Below are positions 38,671 through 48,163 of a stretch of DNA of 64,000 nucleotides, in pieces. The translations under genes were made by a program, and so were the position numbers. Under the pieces are notes generated by a model, which saw only the letters and a list, made by a program, of their open reading frames with translations, did no database searches and was not told the origin of the DNA. Source of the DNA: Lachnospiraceae bacterium (lineage in GTDB: Bacteria; Bacillota; Clostridia; Lachnospirales; Lachnospiraceae). The stretch's first letter is position 1; each line of letters begins with the position of its first letter. Location: the NCBI GenBank assembly GCA_015057525.1, contig SVEE01000004.1, positions 1 through 64,000 on the forward strand, written 5' to 3'.

Positions 38671-38711
38671 TGTATATATTTATATATACACTCTATACAC
38701 ATATCTGTCAA
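38671..38711 (-). promoter_or_regulatory. Promoter with overlapping operator for the GntR operon
   Basis: TTGACA (38711-38706), 17 bp, TATATA (38688-38683) on the minus strand. A perfect palindrome TGTATATAT-TT-ATATATACA (38671-38690) covers the -10 box, so a bound repressor would block polymerase. The GntR protein of this operon is the obvious candidate. Confidence 0.65.
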
Positions 38712-38731
38712 CCACTTTTTTACATCAAATC

Positions 38732-38765
38732 AAAAATGCCTGTAGCAATATCTACAGGCATTTTT
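38732..38765 (-). terminator. Terminator of the carbohydrate-binding lipoprotein gene
   Basis: 14-bp stem AAAAATGCCTGTAG/CTACAGGCATTTTT, 6-nt loop. It starts 4 bp after the stop codon of the gene at 38770. Confidence 0.88.
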
Positions 38766-38769
38766 TGAA

Positions 38770-40359
38770 TTAACCAATTCCACTAAACATATTAGCTCCT
38801 TGATTTATCTGAAATTCATATATTCTTTCTTGTGTATTATCTGGATTTTCAAAATTCTCCATTTCCTGACCAGGTTTATCCGGTCTTACTCCATCTTCTG
38901 GTGGTTCCATTCCTTCAATTTCCTCTGGCATTTCCATCCCCTCCGGTGGTTCCATTCCTTCTGCTCCTTCCGGTATTTCCATACCCTCCGGTGGTTCCAT
39001 TCCTTCTGCTCCTTCCGGTATTTCCATACCTTCTGGCGGTTCCATTCCCTCTGGATTCATGCCTTCCATACCAGGACTTCCCACTATCCCACCTTGACTG
39101 GATAATTTTGTATCATCATTCCACAAGGTGTATGTACCACTTACAAGCTCCGGACTGCTGTATATTAACACAGAATATTCATTATCTGGACATATATCCA
39201 ACAGAGTAGTATCACTTTCATTCTTTAAAGAAAGTGTTTTTCCTCCAGCCTGTTTCTGGCTAAAATTAAACACAGCATACGTCTGTCCTCCGTCCTCTAT
39301 TCTATCTAACATATGTCCACTTGCAATTACAGTTCCACCGTTTATATATATTCCCATATCAGAATCTATTCCAGCATCTGCACTATCAGAGCATGCTTGT
39401 GCAATAACATTACCACCATTTATAACCAGCCATCCATTAGAATCTATTCCATCTCCTTCACCAGTTTTACCATTAACTGATATAGTTAATGTTCCACCAT
39501 TTATAGTAGTTACAGAAACGTTATCTTCATTAGTATTTATGCCATCATTACCGGAATTAATATTAATATTCCCACCATTTATAGTAAGATGAAGTTCTGT
39601 GTCAAGGCCTTCATTTTCTGCATTAATATTAAGAACACCGCTACCTTTTTCTTCACCATCTACATTCATAGACATTTTTGAATAAACTGCACCATCGTAC
39701 TTATGAAGTTTACTCGCATCTATGACTTCTGTTTCGTCATCATTTAATATGACACTTTCAGCATCGTATATTTTAGCAACATAAGAGCCATTCATAGTAT
39801 TAACCGTATCATCTGCAATAATTATATTTGCACCAGCTGTTTGAGTATCAATGTCATTTGAGGCATTATCCACATCACCGCTTCCACATTCATATACACT
39901 ATAGAAAATCACTGCAGGTGCAACCTGACATGTTACATCAGCACCATTCAAAATCAATGTAACTACTGCCTCCGGGTCATCCTTTGCATTTTCTCCCAAA
40001 TCTACGGCGATTTGACCTTTAGAAAGTTTTCCTGTAACCCTGTATGTACCTGGTTGAGTAATATGTACTACTGTGTGATTTAAGGCCTCCTCAGTTTCAT
40101 GAGCATCATCCTCAGTTCCCTCGCCATAAGAAAAATCCTTTCCCGCTTCATAATATATAATATCATTTGCCACATACACAGCATCAGAGGTGTTACTACC
40201 AACTTCTTTTCCATCTACATCAATCTGAGCATCACTCAAACTAATCTCAACTATTGTGCCATCTGCGCCATCCGTCTTTTGCTTGCATGCAGAAAAAGCG
40301 AACATAGATAAACACATTCCCACAAGCATCAATTTTTTACGAAGTTTATTTTTCTTCAT
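38770..40359 (-). CDS. Carbohydrate-binding lipoprotein, Cthe_2159-like
   Basis: A 529-residue exported protein: signal peptide with lipobox Cys (FAFSAC), a linker, and a right-handed beta-helix-like region (about 60-400) with repeated turns such as LTINGGNININSGNDGI, INGGTLTISV and GIYINGGTVIASG. This matches the carbohydrate-binding domain family typified by Cthe_2159, which binds cellulose and polygalacturonate. The C-terminus (about 430-510) is a Pro/Glu/Gly/Met-rich tail of 15-residue repeats (GMEPPEGMEIPEGAE). It could bind plant polymers at the cell surface. The start at 40359 follows GGAAG. Monocistronic with a terminator at 38732-38765. Confidence 0.8.
   Translation of the reverse strand: MKKNKLRKKLMLVGMCLSMFAFSACKQKTDGADGTIVEISLSDAQIDVDGKEVGSNTSDAVYVANDIIYYEAGKDFSYGEGTEDDAHETEEALNHTVVHITQPGTYRVTGKLSKGQIAVDLGENAKDDPEAVVTLILNGADVTCQVAPAVIFYSVYECGSGDVDNASNDIDTQTAGANIIIADDTVNTMNGSYVAKIYDAESVILNDDETEVIDASKLHKYDGAVYSKMSMNVDGEEKGSGVLNINAENEGLDTELHLTINGGNININSGNDGINTNEDNVSVTTINGGTLTISVNGKTGEGDGIDSNGWLVINGGNVIAQACSDSADAGIDSDMGIYINGGTVIASGHMLDRIEDGGQTYAVFNFSQKQAGGKTLSLKNESDTTLLDICPDNEYSVLIYSSPELVSGTYTLWNDDTKLSSQGGIVGSPGMEGMNPEGMEPPEGMEIPEGAEGMEPPEGMEIPEGAEGMEPPEGMEMPEEIEGMEPPEDGVRPDKPGQEMENFENPDNTQERIYEFQINQGANMFSGIG
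38945..39079. repeat. 45-bp coding repeats in the lipoprotein tail
   Basis: Copies at 38945-38989 and 38990-39034 are near-identical and a third, diverged one starts at 39035. They encode 15-residue PEG-rich units. Recent in-frame expansion; not a CRISPR. Confidence 0.85.
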
Positions 40360-40473
40360 ACAAAACACTTCCTTATAATTTTTTTACATATTACACCTGA
40401 ATTATGTTTAATTTGTGAACCATTAATGTTTTTATTATGTTTTGTATCAATAAAATCCCCTTAATACATACAA

Positions 40474-40506
40474 AAGTCTGGAGAACCAGTCTCCAGACTT
40501 TAATCT
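40474..40506 (-). terminator. Terminator of the Na/Pi transporter gene
   Basis: 11-bp stem AAGTCTGGAGA/TCTCCAGACTT with a 5-nt loop, followed on the minus strand by TTTTG. Confidence 0.75.
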
Positions 40507-40539
40507 TATACTTATTTATGAAACAAATTTTATATAAAA

Positions 40540-42309
40540 CTATGATGGTAATGCGTACTTAACTTCCAACTCTTCGTATTTCTTAGCAAACCATGCTTCA
40601 TCATCAAGTTTCTGTTCTTTACGATAGCCATGTGCCTCAAACTCATCGTCATCAACCTGAATGATACATACTGCAATATTTGAACAGTGGTCAGAAATTC
40701 TTTCATAAGTATCAGTTATATCCGATAAGCTGATACCAAGCTCTATTGTACACTTACCCTTCTTAAGTCTCTTAACATGACGCTTTTTGAGTTCCTTGTT
40801 AAGAGTATCTATAAGATCCTCAAGTGGTTGAACCACAAGAGCCTTTTCTCTATCATTACTTTCAAGAGCTTCAACTGTAAGGTTCATGATATCACTGAGA
40901 GCCTTGCCATAGATAGTAAGCTCTTCCATGGCTTTCTTAGAAAATTCCTGATCCTTCTTGTGCATCTGCTCTACACCTAATAATATATCAACCGCGAGGT
41001 CCGATATACGTTCTATATCTCCAACTGAATGGAGCAATGTAGAAAGTGTATGACTATCCTCTTTAGATATATCTCTACCGCTAAGCTTTAAGAGATATGT
41101 ACTAAGGGCATCCTCATACTTATCTACTTTATCTTCAATATGTCTAACGTGCTGTGCTTTTTCCTCATCATAGTTACCTATAAGAGAAACTGCTTCAAGA
41201 ACTGCATCTCTTGATACACGTGCCATTTCAACTGCAACCTTGTGACTTTGTGCAATAGCAAAACCTGCTTTATCAAGGAATCTGTAATCCAAAAGCGAAA
41301 GAATCGAATCCTGTTCTGCATCTTCGTCTCCATCCTTATCTTTGATAACCTTAACAGCAAGATATTCTAATAATCCTGACATAGGAAGAAGTACAATTGT
41401 AGCTAATACGTTAAATGTAGTATGAACAACAGCGATACCTGCTGGTCCTGCAACATCATTAAGGAAAGGCCATGGCACAAATACATTGATAAGGTAGAAC
41501 AACACCATAAAAATAGTAGTACCAAGCACATTAAAGAATAAATGTACTGCGGAAGCACGCTTCGCATCTCTACTTGCACCAATTGATGAAAGAATAGCTG
41601 TAATACATGTACCTATGTTCTGTCCCATAATTATAGGAACGGCATTAGCATAGGTAATAGCACCTGTCACACAAAGCGCCTGTAAAATACCCACTGATGC
41701 AGATGATGACTGTATAACTGCTGTAAGGACAAGACCTGCTATCATTCCAAGAATCGGATGATTAAACATAGTAAGAATATTAGTAAACTCCGGTACATCC
41801 GCAAGAGGCTTAACTGCTGCACTCATAGAATCCATACCAAACATAAGAACCGCAAAACCAAGCAAAATTGTTCCTATGTTATGCTTCTTCTCACTTTTAC
41901 AGAACACCAAGAAAATCACACCTATAAGTGCAAGAATCGGTGTAAATGATGTAGGTTTTAAAAGCTTAACAAATAAATTATCTCCGCTTAAACCACTTAA
42001 ACTAAGAATCCAAGAGGTAATAGTAGTACCAATATTGGCACCCATAATTATACCTACAGCTTGTTTAAGCTTCATAATTCCTGAGTTTACAAAACCAACA
42101 ACCATAACTGTAGTTGCTGAGGATGACTGTATAACTGCTGTAACACCTGCACCTAACAATACTGCTACAAACTTATTAGTTGTAAGTCTTTCAAGTATAC
42201 TCTCAAGTTTACCACCTGACATCTTTGCAAGGGCATCTCCCATTACATGCATTCCATAAAGGAATAGGGATAAACCACCTATCATAGATAGCACATTAAA
42301 AATGTCCAT
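40540..42309 (-). CDS. Na+/phosphate symporter with PhoU-like domain (NptA/YjbB type)
   Basis: A 589-residue transporter. The N-terminal half (1-315) has two inverted Na/Pi cotransporter repeats, each with an AVIQSSSATT/AVIQSSSASV signature (about 58-68 and 195-205) and GANIGTT/GQNIGTC. The C-terminal half (about 340-560) is a helical PhoU-like domain (HSVGDIERISDLA, DTYERISDHCSN). Likely exports or imports phosphate and may sense it. Monocistronic. Confidence 0.93.
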   Translation of the reverse strand: MDIFNVLSMIGGLSLFLYGMHVMGDALAKMSGGKLESILERLTTNKFVAVLLGAGVTAVIQSSSATTVMVVGFVNSGIMKLKQAVGIIMGANIGTTITSWILSLSGLSGDNLFVKLLKPTSFTPILALIGVIFLVFCKSEKKHNIGTILLGFAVLMFGMDSMSAAVKPLADVPEFTNILTMFNHPILGMIAGLVLTAVIQSSSASVGILQALCVTGAITYANAVPIIMGQNIGTCITAILSSIGASRDAKRASAVHLFFNVLGTTIFMVLFYLINVFVPWPFLNDVAGPAGIAVVHTTFNVLATIVLLPMSGLLEYLAVKVIKDKDGDEDAEQDSILSLLDYRFLDKAGFAIAQSHKVAVEMARVSRDAVLEAVSLIGNYDEEKAQHVRHIEDKVDKYEDALSTYLLKLSGRDISKEDSHTLSTLLHSVGDIERISDLAVDILLGVEQMHKKDQEFSKKAMEELTIYGKALSDIMNLTVEALESNDREKALVVQPLEDLIDTLNKELKKRHVKRLKKGKCTIELGISLSDITDTYERISDHCSNIAVCIIQVDDDEFEAHGYRKEQKLDDEAWFAKKYEELEVKYALPS

Positions 42310-42379
42310 AAATTTCTCCTTATGTGTTTAATAGTTAGACTACCCATTTATTTTTATGTATAAACGAGTTCTTCGAATT

Positions 42380-44800
42380 TTAAGCCGTCGCTATTAATAA
42401 TACAACCTTAAATAAGTCGCCGTCAACTATTATTTCCAATTTTCCATTTTGGATTTCCATAAGGCTTTTTGCTATAGAAAGTCCAAGACCACTCCCTTCT
42501 GTGTTTCTCGAGCTATCACCTCTGACGAATCTTTCCATCAATTCTTCGCCAGAAATATTAAGTTCTTCCTTAGAGATATTTTTAAATGCAACCTTTAGCA
42601 TATCATTTTCAGCAGCTGTAGAAACACCGTTATCAACTAACTCTTTCACAGATTCCACATCAATATATACTCTTGTATTTTCCTGTGCATATTTAACCAC
42701 ATTTCCAACTATGTTATCAAAGGTTCTCCAAAGAAGTTTACCGTCAGCTTTAACCATAGTATTTTCTGTATTACAATTCACAACAAGTTTTAATCCTTTG
42801 TTGTCTAGTTTTTCTGAATATTCCGCCAAAGCCTGTTCTAAAAGAACCTTCCCATCTAAACTTGTTATTTCTACAGGCATATTACCTGTAGATGCTTTGG
42901 ATGCATCAATCAAGTCCTGAATAAGTTTTTTAAGTCTAGCTGATTGTCTATCTAACACTTCGATATATTCCTTGGATTTTTCGCCCTTTATATCTTCCTT
43001 TGATAGTAAATCTACATAACTAATAATGGAGGTTAACGGTGTCTTTATGTCATGAGAAACATTGGTTATAAGTTCTGTTTTCATGCGTTCACTCTTCATA
43101 CGCTCTTCAACAGCAAGCTGAATGCCGTCCTTAATACTGTTTAAATTTTCCCCATGCTTTTTAAATTCCCAAAGCATTTTTTCAGTATCTACTTCGTAAG
43201 ATATTTCTCCTTCTGCTATCTTACTGGCAGCCTTCTTCAGCTTGTTCATGTTAATGAGAGCTACAGCCATAATTATTGCATAGAAAAATTTTTCAACAAA
43301 AATCAGGAACACCAAAGTACTACTATTAAGCCCGGCAAATATGAGAAACACTTCAAATACAGATATAAGCAGGAATATACCTAAATACTTCCAGTAAATA
43401 TTCAAATTACACCACAAATATTTTATCCAGCCTAATATAATTTTCCCAATCTTATAAATAGCTGTATTTTTAAATATGGTCTTTGCTTTTATTCTAACAG
43501 CTGTAGTATATAACATTATAGGAACCAATATTGCAACTATACTCATGGCAACCATAGCAACAACTGTTCCAACTGATGAAGTATTAAAATTCTCACCGAA
43601 TATATAAAGTCCTATGCAAGATGCCATAAAAAACATTACTACATTTATGTCATATGGAATTTTATCAAACCAAGTAAGTACGATTCCATTGTCAGTTTTC
43701 CCATGACCTGCCGACACAACAATGTATACAAATGTGAGCAACAATAAGAACAGTGCAATAACAAATGCCGGTAGAGTTATATCCACTAAAAGAGTTATAT
43801 TATTCAGCCAAAAAGACGAGTAAAAATTATCATTGGCTGTTAGGTTGCTTTTAACTCCGGAAGTTATTTTTACCTCCATGTATTTAGAACCAGATACCTC
43901 TATAACATATTCCATGAGATCAGGATTGTAGTATGCGTAGCTATCATACCATGTGTATTTTTCATCCATTCTTGCTTCAAAATTGGCAAGAGAATAACGG
44001 AAGTCAGTTATATTTTCAAGGCATAAAGTTGTACCGTTAGAGTCATTAACAATATAATGGTAACCATTACCGCTTATGTATACAGAATAATCGCCATTTT
44101 CTGTTGTTTCCATATAAACATAGTCTTCATAAAACTCTGTTGTTTCTGTAACATCTTCTTCATATTCCTCTTCGTATTCCTCTTCGTATTCCGCTACAGT
44201 CACTTCGGCATCATAAACTTCTTGGGGGGCATCATATTTATTAATTTCAACAGAAACATGTCCCTCATCTGTAAAATTTTCAGGTAAGTAAAACTCATCT
44301 GTTGAACTACTTGTTATTTCTAATGTTCCTCCATCGTCAAGAACCTGATAGTCTGCTAAAGAAAAAACAAATTTTTCCGATTCCGGATATACCTCTATTG
44401 TTTGATAATAGACGTCTTTGTACTGATAATCTTCCGTTTGAAAATTAGTCAACACAGGAAATCTTTCTTTGTCAGCCTCATTAATCGGTTCAATACTGAA
44501 AAAATAATTTGTATTTTTTTCATCAAAATAATCTTTATAAAAATCAAAATCCTTATGGAGTTCAGGTGTAAGTATATTTTGAACTATTTGAGTATAATAC
44601 TCCATAGCTTCATAATTATAATTCCAAATTATTCCTTCAATTATAGACTTTCTAGCTCTTTCTTTTCCCCCAGGATTATATACATCTTCGTCATAAAAAT
44701 TAATTATTAACACAAACGCAACGAAAGCCACTATAAGCGATACCGAAAAAATTAAGCTGGCAAAAATTTTTGCCGCAAGACTTTTCTTTAATTTGTTCAT
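42380..44800 (-). CDS. Sensor histidine kinase with large extracytoplasmic domain
   Basis: An 806-residue sensor. One span at about 10-32, an extracytoplasmic region to about 345 including an EYEEEYEEEYEEDVTE stretch, then about five spans (345-525), an unusual insertion before the kinase core. HisKA motif NVSHDIKTPLTS with His at about 583, N-box FDNIVGNVVKYA, G-box EGSGLGLSIAKSL. The multi-span segment recalls 7TM-type sensors. It partners the response regulator 2 bp upstream. The signal is unknown. The 42310-42379 gap after it shows no clear terminator. Confidence 0.9.
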   Translation of the reverse strand: MNKLKKSLAAKIFASLIFSVSLIVAFVAFVLIINFYDEDVYNPGGKERARKSIIEGIIWNYNYEAMEYYTQIVQNILTPELHKDFDFYKDYFDEKNTNYFFSIEPINEADKERFPVLTNFQTEDYQYKDVYYQTIEVYPESEKFVFSLADYQVLDDGGTLEITSSSTDEFYLPENFTDEGHVSVEINKYDAPQEVYDAEVTVAEYEEEYEEEYEEDVTETTEFYEDYVYMETTENGDYSVYISGNGYHYIVNDSNGTTLCLENITDFRYSLANFEARMDEKYTWYDSYAYYNPDLMEYVIEVSGSKYMEVKITSGVKSNLTANDNFYSSFWLNNITLLVDITLPAFVIALFLLLLTFVYIVVSAGHGKTDNGIVLTWFDKIPYDINVVMFFMASCIGLYIFGENFNTSSVGTVVAMVAMSIVAILVPIMLYTTAVRIKAKTIFKNTAIYKIGKIILGWIKYLWCNLNIYWKYLGIFLLISVFEVFLIFAGLNSSTLVFLIFVEKFFYAIIMAVALINMNKLKKAASKIAEGEISYEVDTEKMLWEFKKHGENLNSIKDGIQLAVEERMKSERMKTELITNVSHDIKTPLTSIISYVDLLSKEDIKGEKSKEYIEVLDRQSARLKKLIQDLIDASKASTGNMPVEITSLDGKVLLEQALAEYSEKLDNKGLKLVVNCNTENTMVKADGKLLWRTFDNIVGNVVKYAQENTRVYIDVESVKELVDNGVSTAAENDMLKVAFKNISKEELNISGEELMERFVRGDSSRNTEGSGLGLSIAKSLMEIQNGKLEIIVDGDLFKVVLLIATA

Positions 44801-44802
44801 TC

Positions 44803-45498
44803 TTATTCCTCCATCTTATACCCCTGTCCCCAGACAACCTTGAGGTATCTCGGTTCAGATGGGTTTATCTCTATTTTCTCCCTCAAATGTCTAATATGTA
44901 CTGCCACAGTACCCTCTGCTCCAAGAGGAGCATCATCCCATACCAGTCTGTATATTTCCTTTGGAGAATATACCTTTCCTGGATTTTGCATAAATAACTT
45001 AAGCAACTGAAACTCTGTAGGTGTAAGGTTTACTTCATCCCCATCAACCGTAACCTTCTTAGTTTCATCCTCTAATTCAATTCCTCCTATACAAATTTTA
45101 TCCATACTTTTTTCTTTTGTTCCTCCGCCCAAAGTCATATAACGTCTGAGCTGAGCTTTAACTCTTGCAATAAGTTCAACTGGATTGAATGGCTTTGTAA
45201 CATAATCATCTGCTCCCACATTAAGACCAAGAATCTTGTCTGTATCTTCACTTTTAGCTGTGAGAAGAATAACAGGTATATTCGATTCTTCCCTTAACTT
45301 AGACATAGCAGTTATTCCATCCATTTCTGGCATCATTATATCCATAAGTACCAAGTGAATATTTTCTTTGTGCACAAGTTTAATCGCTTCTAAACCATTA
45401 TAGGCTTTGAAAATCTTATACCCTTCGCTACTAAGATAAATGTTAAGCGCTTCTACAATATCCTTTTCATCATCACATATTAATATGTTGTACATCAA
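44803..45498 (-). CDS. OmpR/PhoB-family response regulator
   Basis: A 231-residue regulator with a receiver domain (ILICDDEKDI, phospho-acceptor Asp53 in LVLMDIMMPEMDG, Lys in VTKPFNP) and a C-terminal winged helix (NLTPTEFQLLKLFMQNPGKV, AVHIRHLREKIE). It pairs with the downstream kinase gene, 2 bp away. RBS AGGAGG. Confidence 0.95.
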   Translation of the reverse strand: MMYNILICDDEKDIVEALNIYLSSEGYKIFKAYNGLEAIKLVHKENIHLVLMDIMMPEMDGITAMSKLREESNIPVILLTAKSEDTDKILGLNVGADDYVTKPFNPVELIARVKAQLRRYMTLGGGTKEKSMDKICIGGIELEDETKKVTVDGDEVNLTPTEFQLLKLFMQNPGKVYSPKEIYRLVWDDAPLGAEGTVAVHIRHLREKIEINPSEPRYLKVVWGQGYKMEE

Positions 45499-45648
45499 CC
45501 TGACCTCCTTAGGTTTATTATCACAAATATATTTTTAAGATAAAAGTATTCTATTCTTTAAGATTTGTTTAAGATATTAACATATTTTATAAAAACATCA
45601 TACACACTTTGGGTTTCCAAAATGTATACAAATATATTTCCAATAAAA

Positions 45649-45698
45649 AATACCTTCTACCAAACTATAGTAATTTACCAGTCTACGTAAAAGGCATT
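45649..45698 (-). terminator. Terminator of the acyltransferase-nitrilase operon
   Basis: On the minus strand AATGCCTTTTAC pairs with GTAGAAGGTATT (two G-U pairs, 12 bp) and TTTTTTATTG follows. The stem begins right after the nitrilase stop codon. The region 45499-45648 upstream of the response regulator is AT-rich with no gene. Confidence 0.75.
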
Positions 45699-46526
45699 TT
45701 ATAAACACTCTTTATTTTCCTTAATTAGTTCAATGTATAAATCCTCGCGTCTATCCTGTTTTACAGGAAAACTTTTTCTTATTTCTGATACAGAATTAGA
45801 AATATTATATATGAATATTTTATTATTTAAATCTGCATCTTCTAAAACATCAATATATTCAACACTATCTCCCATAGGAGAGTACAAAGCAGAATCTCCC
45901 GAGTACTCTATACCTCCTATTAAACCACAACAATTAATTCCTGCTAAAAAACACTGATTCTCTATTGCCCTGGCAGCCAATAGTGTATTCCAATGAGTCC
46001 TTCTTTTCTTTGGCCAATTCGCAGGCACAATAATCAAATCTGCGTCTTTAGACATAACTTGAAATATCTCAGGAAACCTTAAGTCATAGCATATTGCTGT
46101 ACCAATCTTTAGGTTGTCCAGCTCGCATATTGATATTTTATTTCCGCCTTTGAAAAATTTATTTTCTTCACTATAGGAGAATGGATGAATTTTGATATAA
46201 TCTGACACTTCACCCTTAGTTGGCGTAACTATAGAATAATGATTTTCACAAAGTTTCTCCTTCTTTTTTACCCAACCAATCCCTATAGCAACACCATATT
46301 CTTCAGATAGTTCCTCGCAATATTCAACTGTTTCTTTATCTAAATCAGCTGTATTTTCTGTATTCATAGAAAAGCCAGTGAGACTCATTTCAGGAAACAA
46401 AAGCAAAGCTGTTTCATTGTACTCTGATACAGCTTTGCTAAACTCTTCCACACACTTTTTTACATGAAGCTTATTTAGTTCCTTGTTCTCCCATTGAACA
46501 AATATCTGAGCAAGACCTAACTTCAT
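45699..46526 (-). CDS. Carbon-nitrogen hydrolase (nitrilase superfamily)
   Basis: A 275-residue amidase-like enzyme with the full catalytic triad: Glu46 (LLLFPEMSLTG), Lys112 (YIKIHPFSYSEE) and Cys146 (GTAICYDLRFPE). It resembles omega-amidases and the YafV/Nit2 group, which hydrolyse small amides such as 2-oxoglutaramate. It lies 13 bp after the esterase gene, last in a four-gene operon. Its position suggests an amide-bearing substrate linked to the operon's acyl product, which is inference. Confidence 0.85.
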   Translation of the reverse strand: MKLGLAQIFVQWENKELNKLHVKKCVEEFSKAVSEYNETALLLFPEMSLTGFSMNTENTADLDKETVEYCEELSEEYGVAIGIGWVKKKEKLCENHYSIVTPTKGEVSDYIKIHPFSYSEENKFFKGGNKISICELDNLKIGTAICYDLRFPEIFQVMSKDADLIIVPANWPKKRRTHWNTLLAARAIENQCFLAGINCCGLIGGIEYSGDSALYSPMGDSVEYIDVLEDADLNNKIFIYNISNSVSEIRKSFPVKQDRREDLYIELIKENKECL

Positions 46527-46539
46527 AACATCTCCTACA

Positions 46540-47454
46540 CTAATTTAAAACTTCAAAAAATTTACCTACTTCTGACCATGCTTTTTTGGATTCTGGCAAA
46601 ATAGTAGCTGTCAATTGAAACACATGAAACATACCTTCATATATAGTTAATTTAACCTTAACCCCTGCTTCCTTTGCTTTAGTTGCAACTGACAGAGAAT
46701 CTGAAAGCAACATTTCTTCTGTTCCAACCTGAATAAGCATAGGTGGAAATCCTTCAAAATCCCCAAACAAAGGTGATATATAAGGATTACTAGGTGACTC
46801 ATCTGCCACATAAGGACTGTCATTTTCAAATATATCGTTTCTGTGACCAAATATTGGATCCTTTTCTTTATTATCTTTGTAAGAAGAACCACTTGATGTA
46901 AGGTCAGTCCAAGGTGACATTGCAACAATTCCAAGAGGCATCTTCATTGAATTATCCTTAAAATAATGGCACATAGCCATAGCAAGCCCACCACCAGCTG
47001 AATCTCCACCAAGAATTATCTTATCTTCTGTGTAACCTTTATCAAGCAGCCATCTATATGCGCAAAGCGCATCATCCAAAGCTGCTGGAAATGGATGTTC
47101 AGGAGCGATTCTATAATCTATTGTAAGTACACTTACACCCTTTCCTACCTCAGAATAAAGTCCAGCCATAGTTCTATATGAATTTCTTAAAGCTGTAACA
47201 TACCCACCACCATGAAGTTGTAATACAACCTTATCATTCTTTGAATCTTTCCAAGTTAAAAGTTCCATAGAAAAATCATCTAAATCTATCCTCTCCACCT
47301 GAAAATGTTCCGGATAATTAAATTTTTTATCTATATCACTTTTGCTTCTATCCTCTTCGATAAAATTATTGCGAAAAAAGGCATTACTATTAAAACCAGA
47401 AATAAGCTCCTTAGCAATCGCACCTCTTCTGCTTACTTTGTTATTTTCACTCAT
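46540..47454 (-). CDS. Alpha/beta hydrolase, hormone-sensitive-lipase-like esterase
   Basis: A 304-residue esterase. Oxyanion motif HGGG (81-84), nucleophile Ser152 in GDSAGGG, Asp in a DSLSVATKAKEAG block and His in GMFHVFQL near the C-terminus. It hydrolyses short-chain acyl esters; the true substrate is unknown. The start at 47454 follows GGAG at 6 nt. Located 13 bp after the zinc-ribbon gene and 13 bp before the nitrilase gene, so co-transcribed. Confidence 0.88.
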   Translation of the reverse strand: MSENNKVSRRGAIAKELISGFNSNAFFRNNFIEEDRSKSDIDKKFNYPEHFQVERIDLDDFSMELLTWKDSKNDKVVLQLHGGGYVTALRNSYRTMAGLYSEVGKGVSVLTIDYRIAPEHPFPAALDDALCAYRWLLDKGYTEDKIILGGDSAGGGLAMAMCHYFKDNSMKMPLGIVAMSPWTDLTSSGSSYKDNKEKDPIFGHRNDIFENDSPYVADESPSNPYISPLFGDFEGFPPMLIQVGTEEMLLSDSLSVATKAKEAGVKVKLTIYEGMFHVFQLTATILPESKKAWSEVGKFFEVLN

Positions 47455-47467
47455 CTTTAACTCCAAC

Positions 47468-48163
47468 CTATACTCTAAATCTTTTAAACAATTCATTTGT
47501 AGCTTTCTTATCACCAAACAAAACTATACCAATCAATATCAGTCCCGTTATAGCCGCCGTAATAATAGAAAGAAGAGGTCTAGTTACAACATCTGTTAAA
47601 ACCAAAACAACTATTGCTAATCCAGCAATACAAAGCATAAGCTGTAGCATAATATAACTCTGCCAGTTAGAATTATCCACCATCATAAAAACCAACACTA
47701 CAACATCAAGAACAAGTATTATAGAAGGAATACCGTAATTAAAAGACCATCCCGTATAACCTATTATGTGGTCTAAAATAACTATAAGTACCATGGTGGC
47801 AATCATCTGTACAAAAAGTTTCATCCTAATACCGGTATTTCTCTGTACAGCATGCACTATAGTAAAACATATAAATATTAAGGCTGCTCCACAAATAAGT
47901 GACCACCAAACCTTCTTGTATGTGAGATAATTAATAAGCAACAATAGTAGCTCAACTATAATCGATATAAAAACTATTAATTTAAGAATAAAATTAATTT
48001 TTTTATGTTTTTCACTTACATTTGGATACATCACAGAACAAGACTCATACTTCCCCATCTCATCCTCTTCTATTTTAGAGGTTGTCTCCAAAACACTATT
48101 GCAAAGGGGACAGACTATAGAATTATCCAATATTTCAATATTACATTTATTGCATTTATTCAT
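47468..48163 (-). CDS. Zinc-ribbon membrane protein, DUF6320-like
   Basis: A 231-residue protein with an N-terminal zinc ribbon (CNKCNIEILDNSIVCPLCNS, residues 3-22: two CxxC pairs) and then six or so membrane spans. Proteins of this layout commonly sit between a condensation-like acyltransferase and an esterase in Firmicutes. Role unknown; it may anchor or regulate the acyltransferase. The ATG overlaps the acyltransferase stop by 8 nt (ATGAATAA), so translation is coupled. Confidence 0.7.
   Translation of the reverse strand: MNKCNKCNIEILDNSIVCPLCNSVLETTSKIEEDEMGKYESCSVMYPNVSEKHKKINFILKLIVFISIIVELLLLLINYLTYKKVWWSLICGAALIFICFTIVHAVQRNTGIRMKLFVQMIATMVLIVILDHIIGYTGWSFNYGIPSIILVLDVVVLVFMMVDNSNWQSYIMLQLMLCIAGLAIVVLVLTDVVTRPLLSIITAAITGLILIGIVLFGDKKATNELFKRFRV

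Noticed and set aside
42310..42379. Terminator after the histidine kinase gene
   Set aside because: No hairpin with a T-run is visible; readthrough into the Na/Pi gene is possible.
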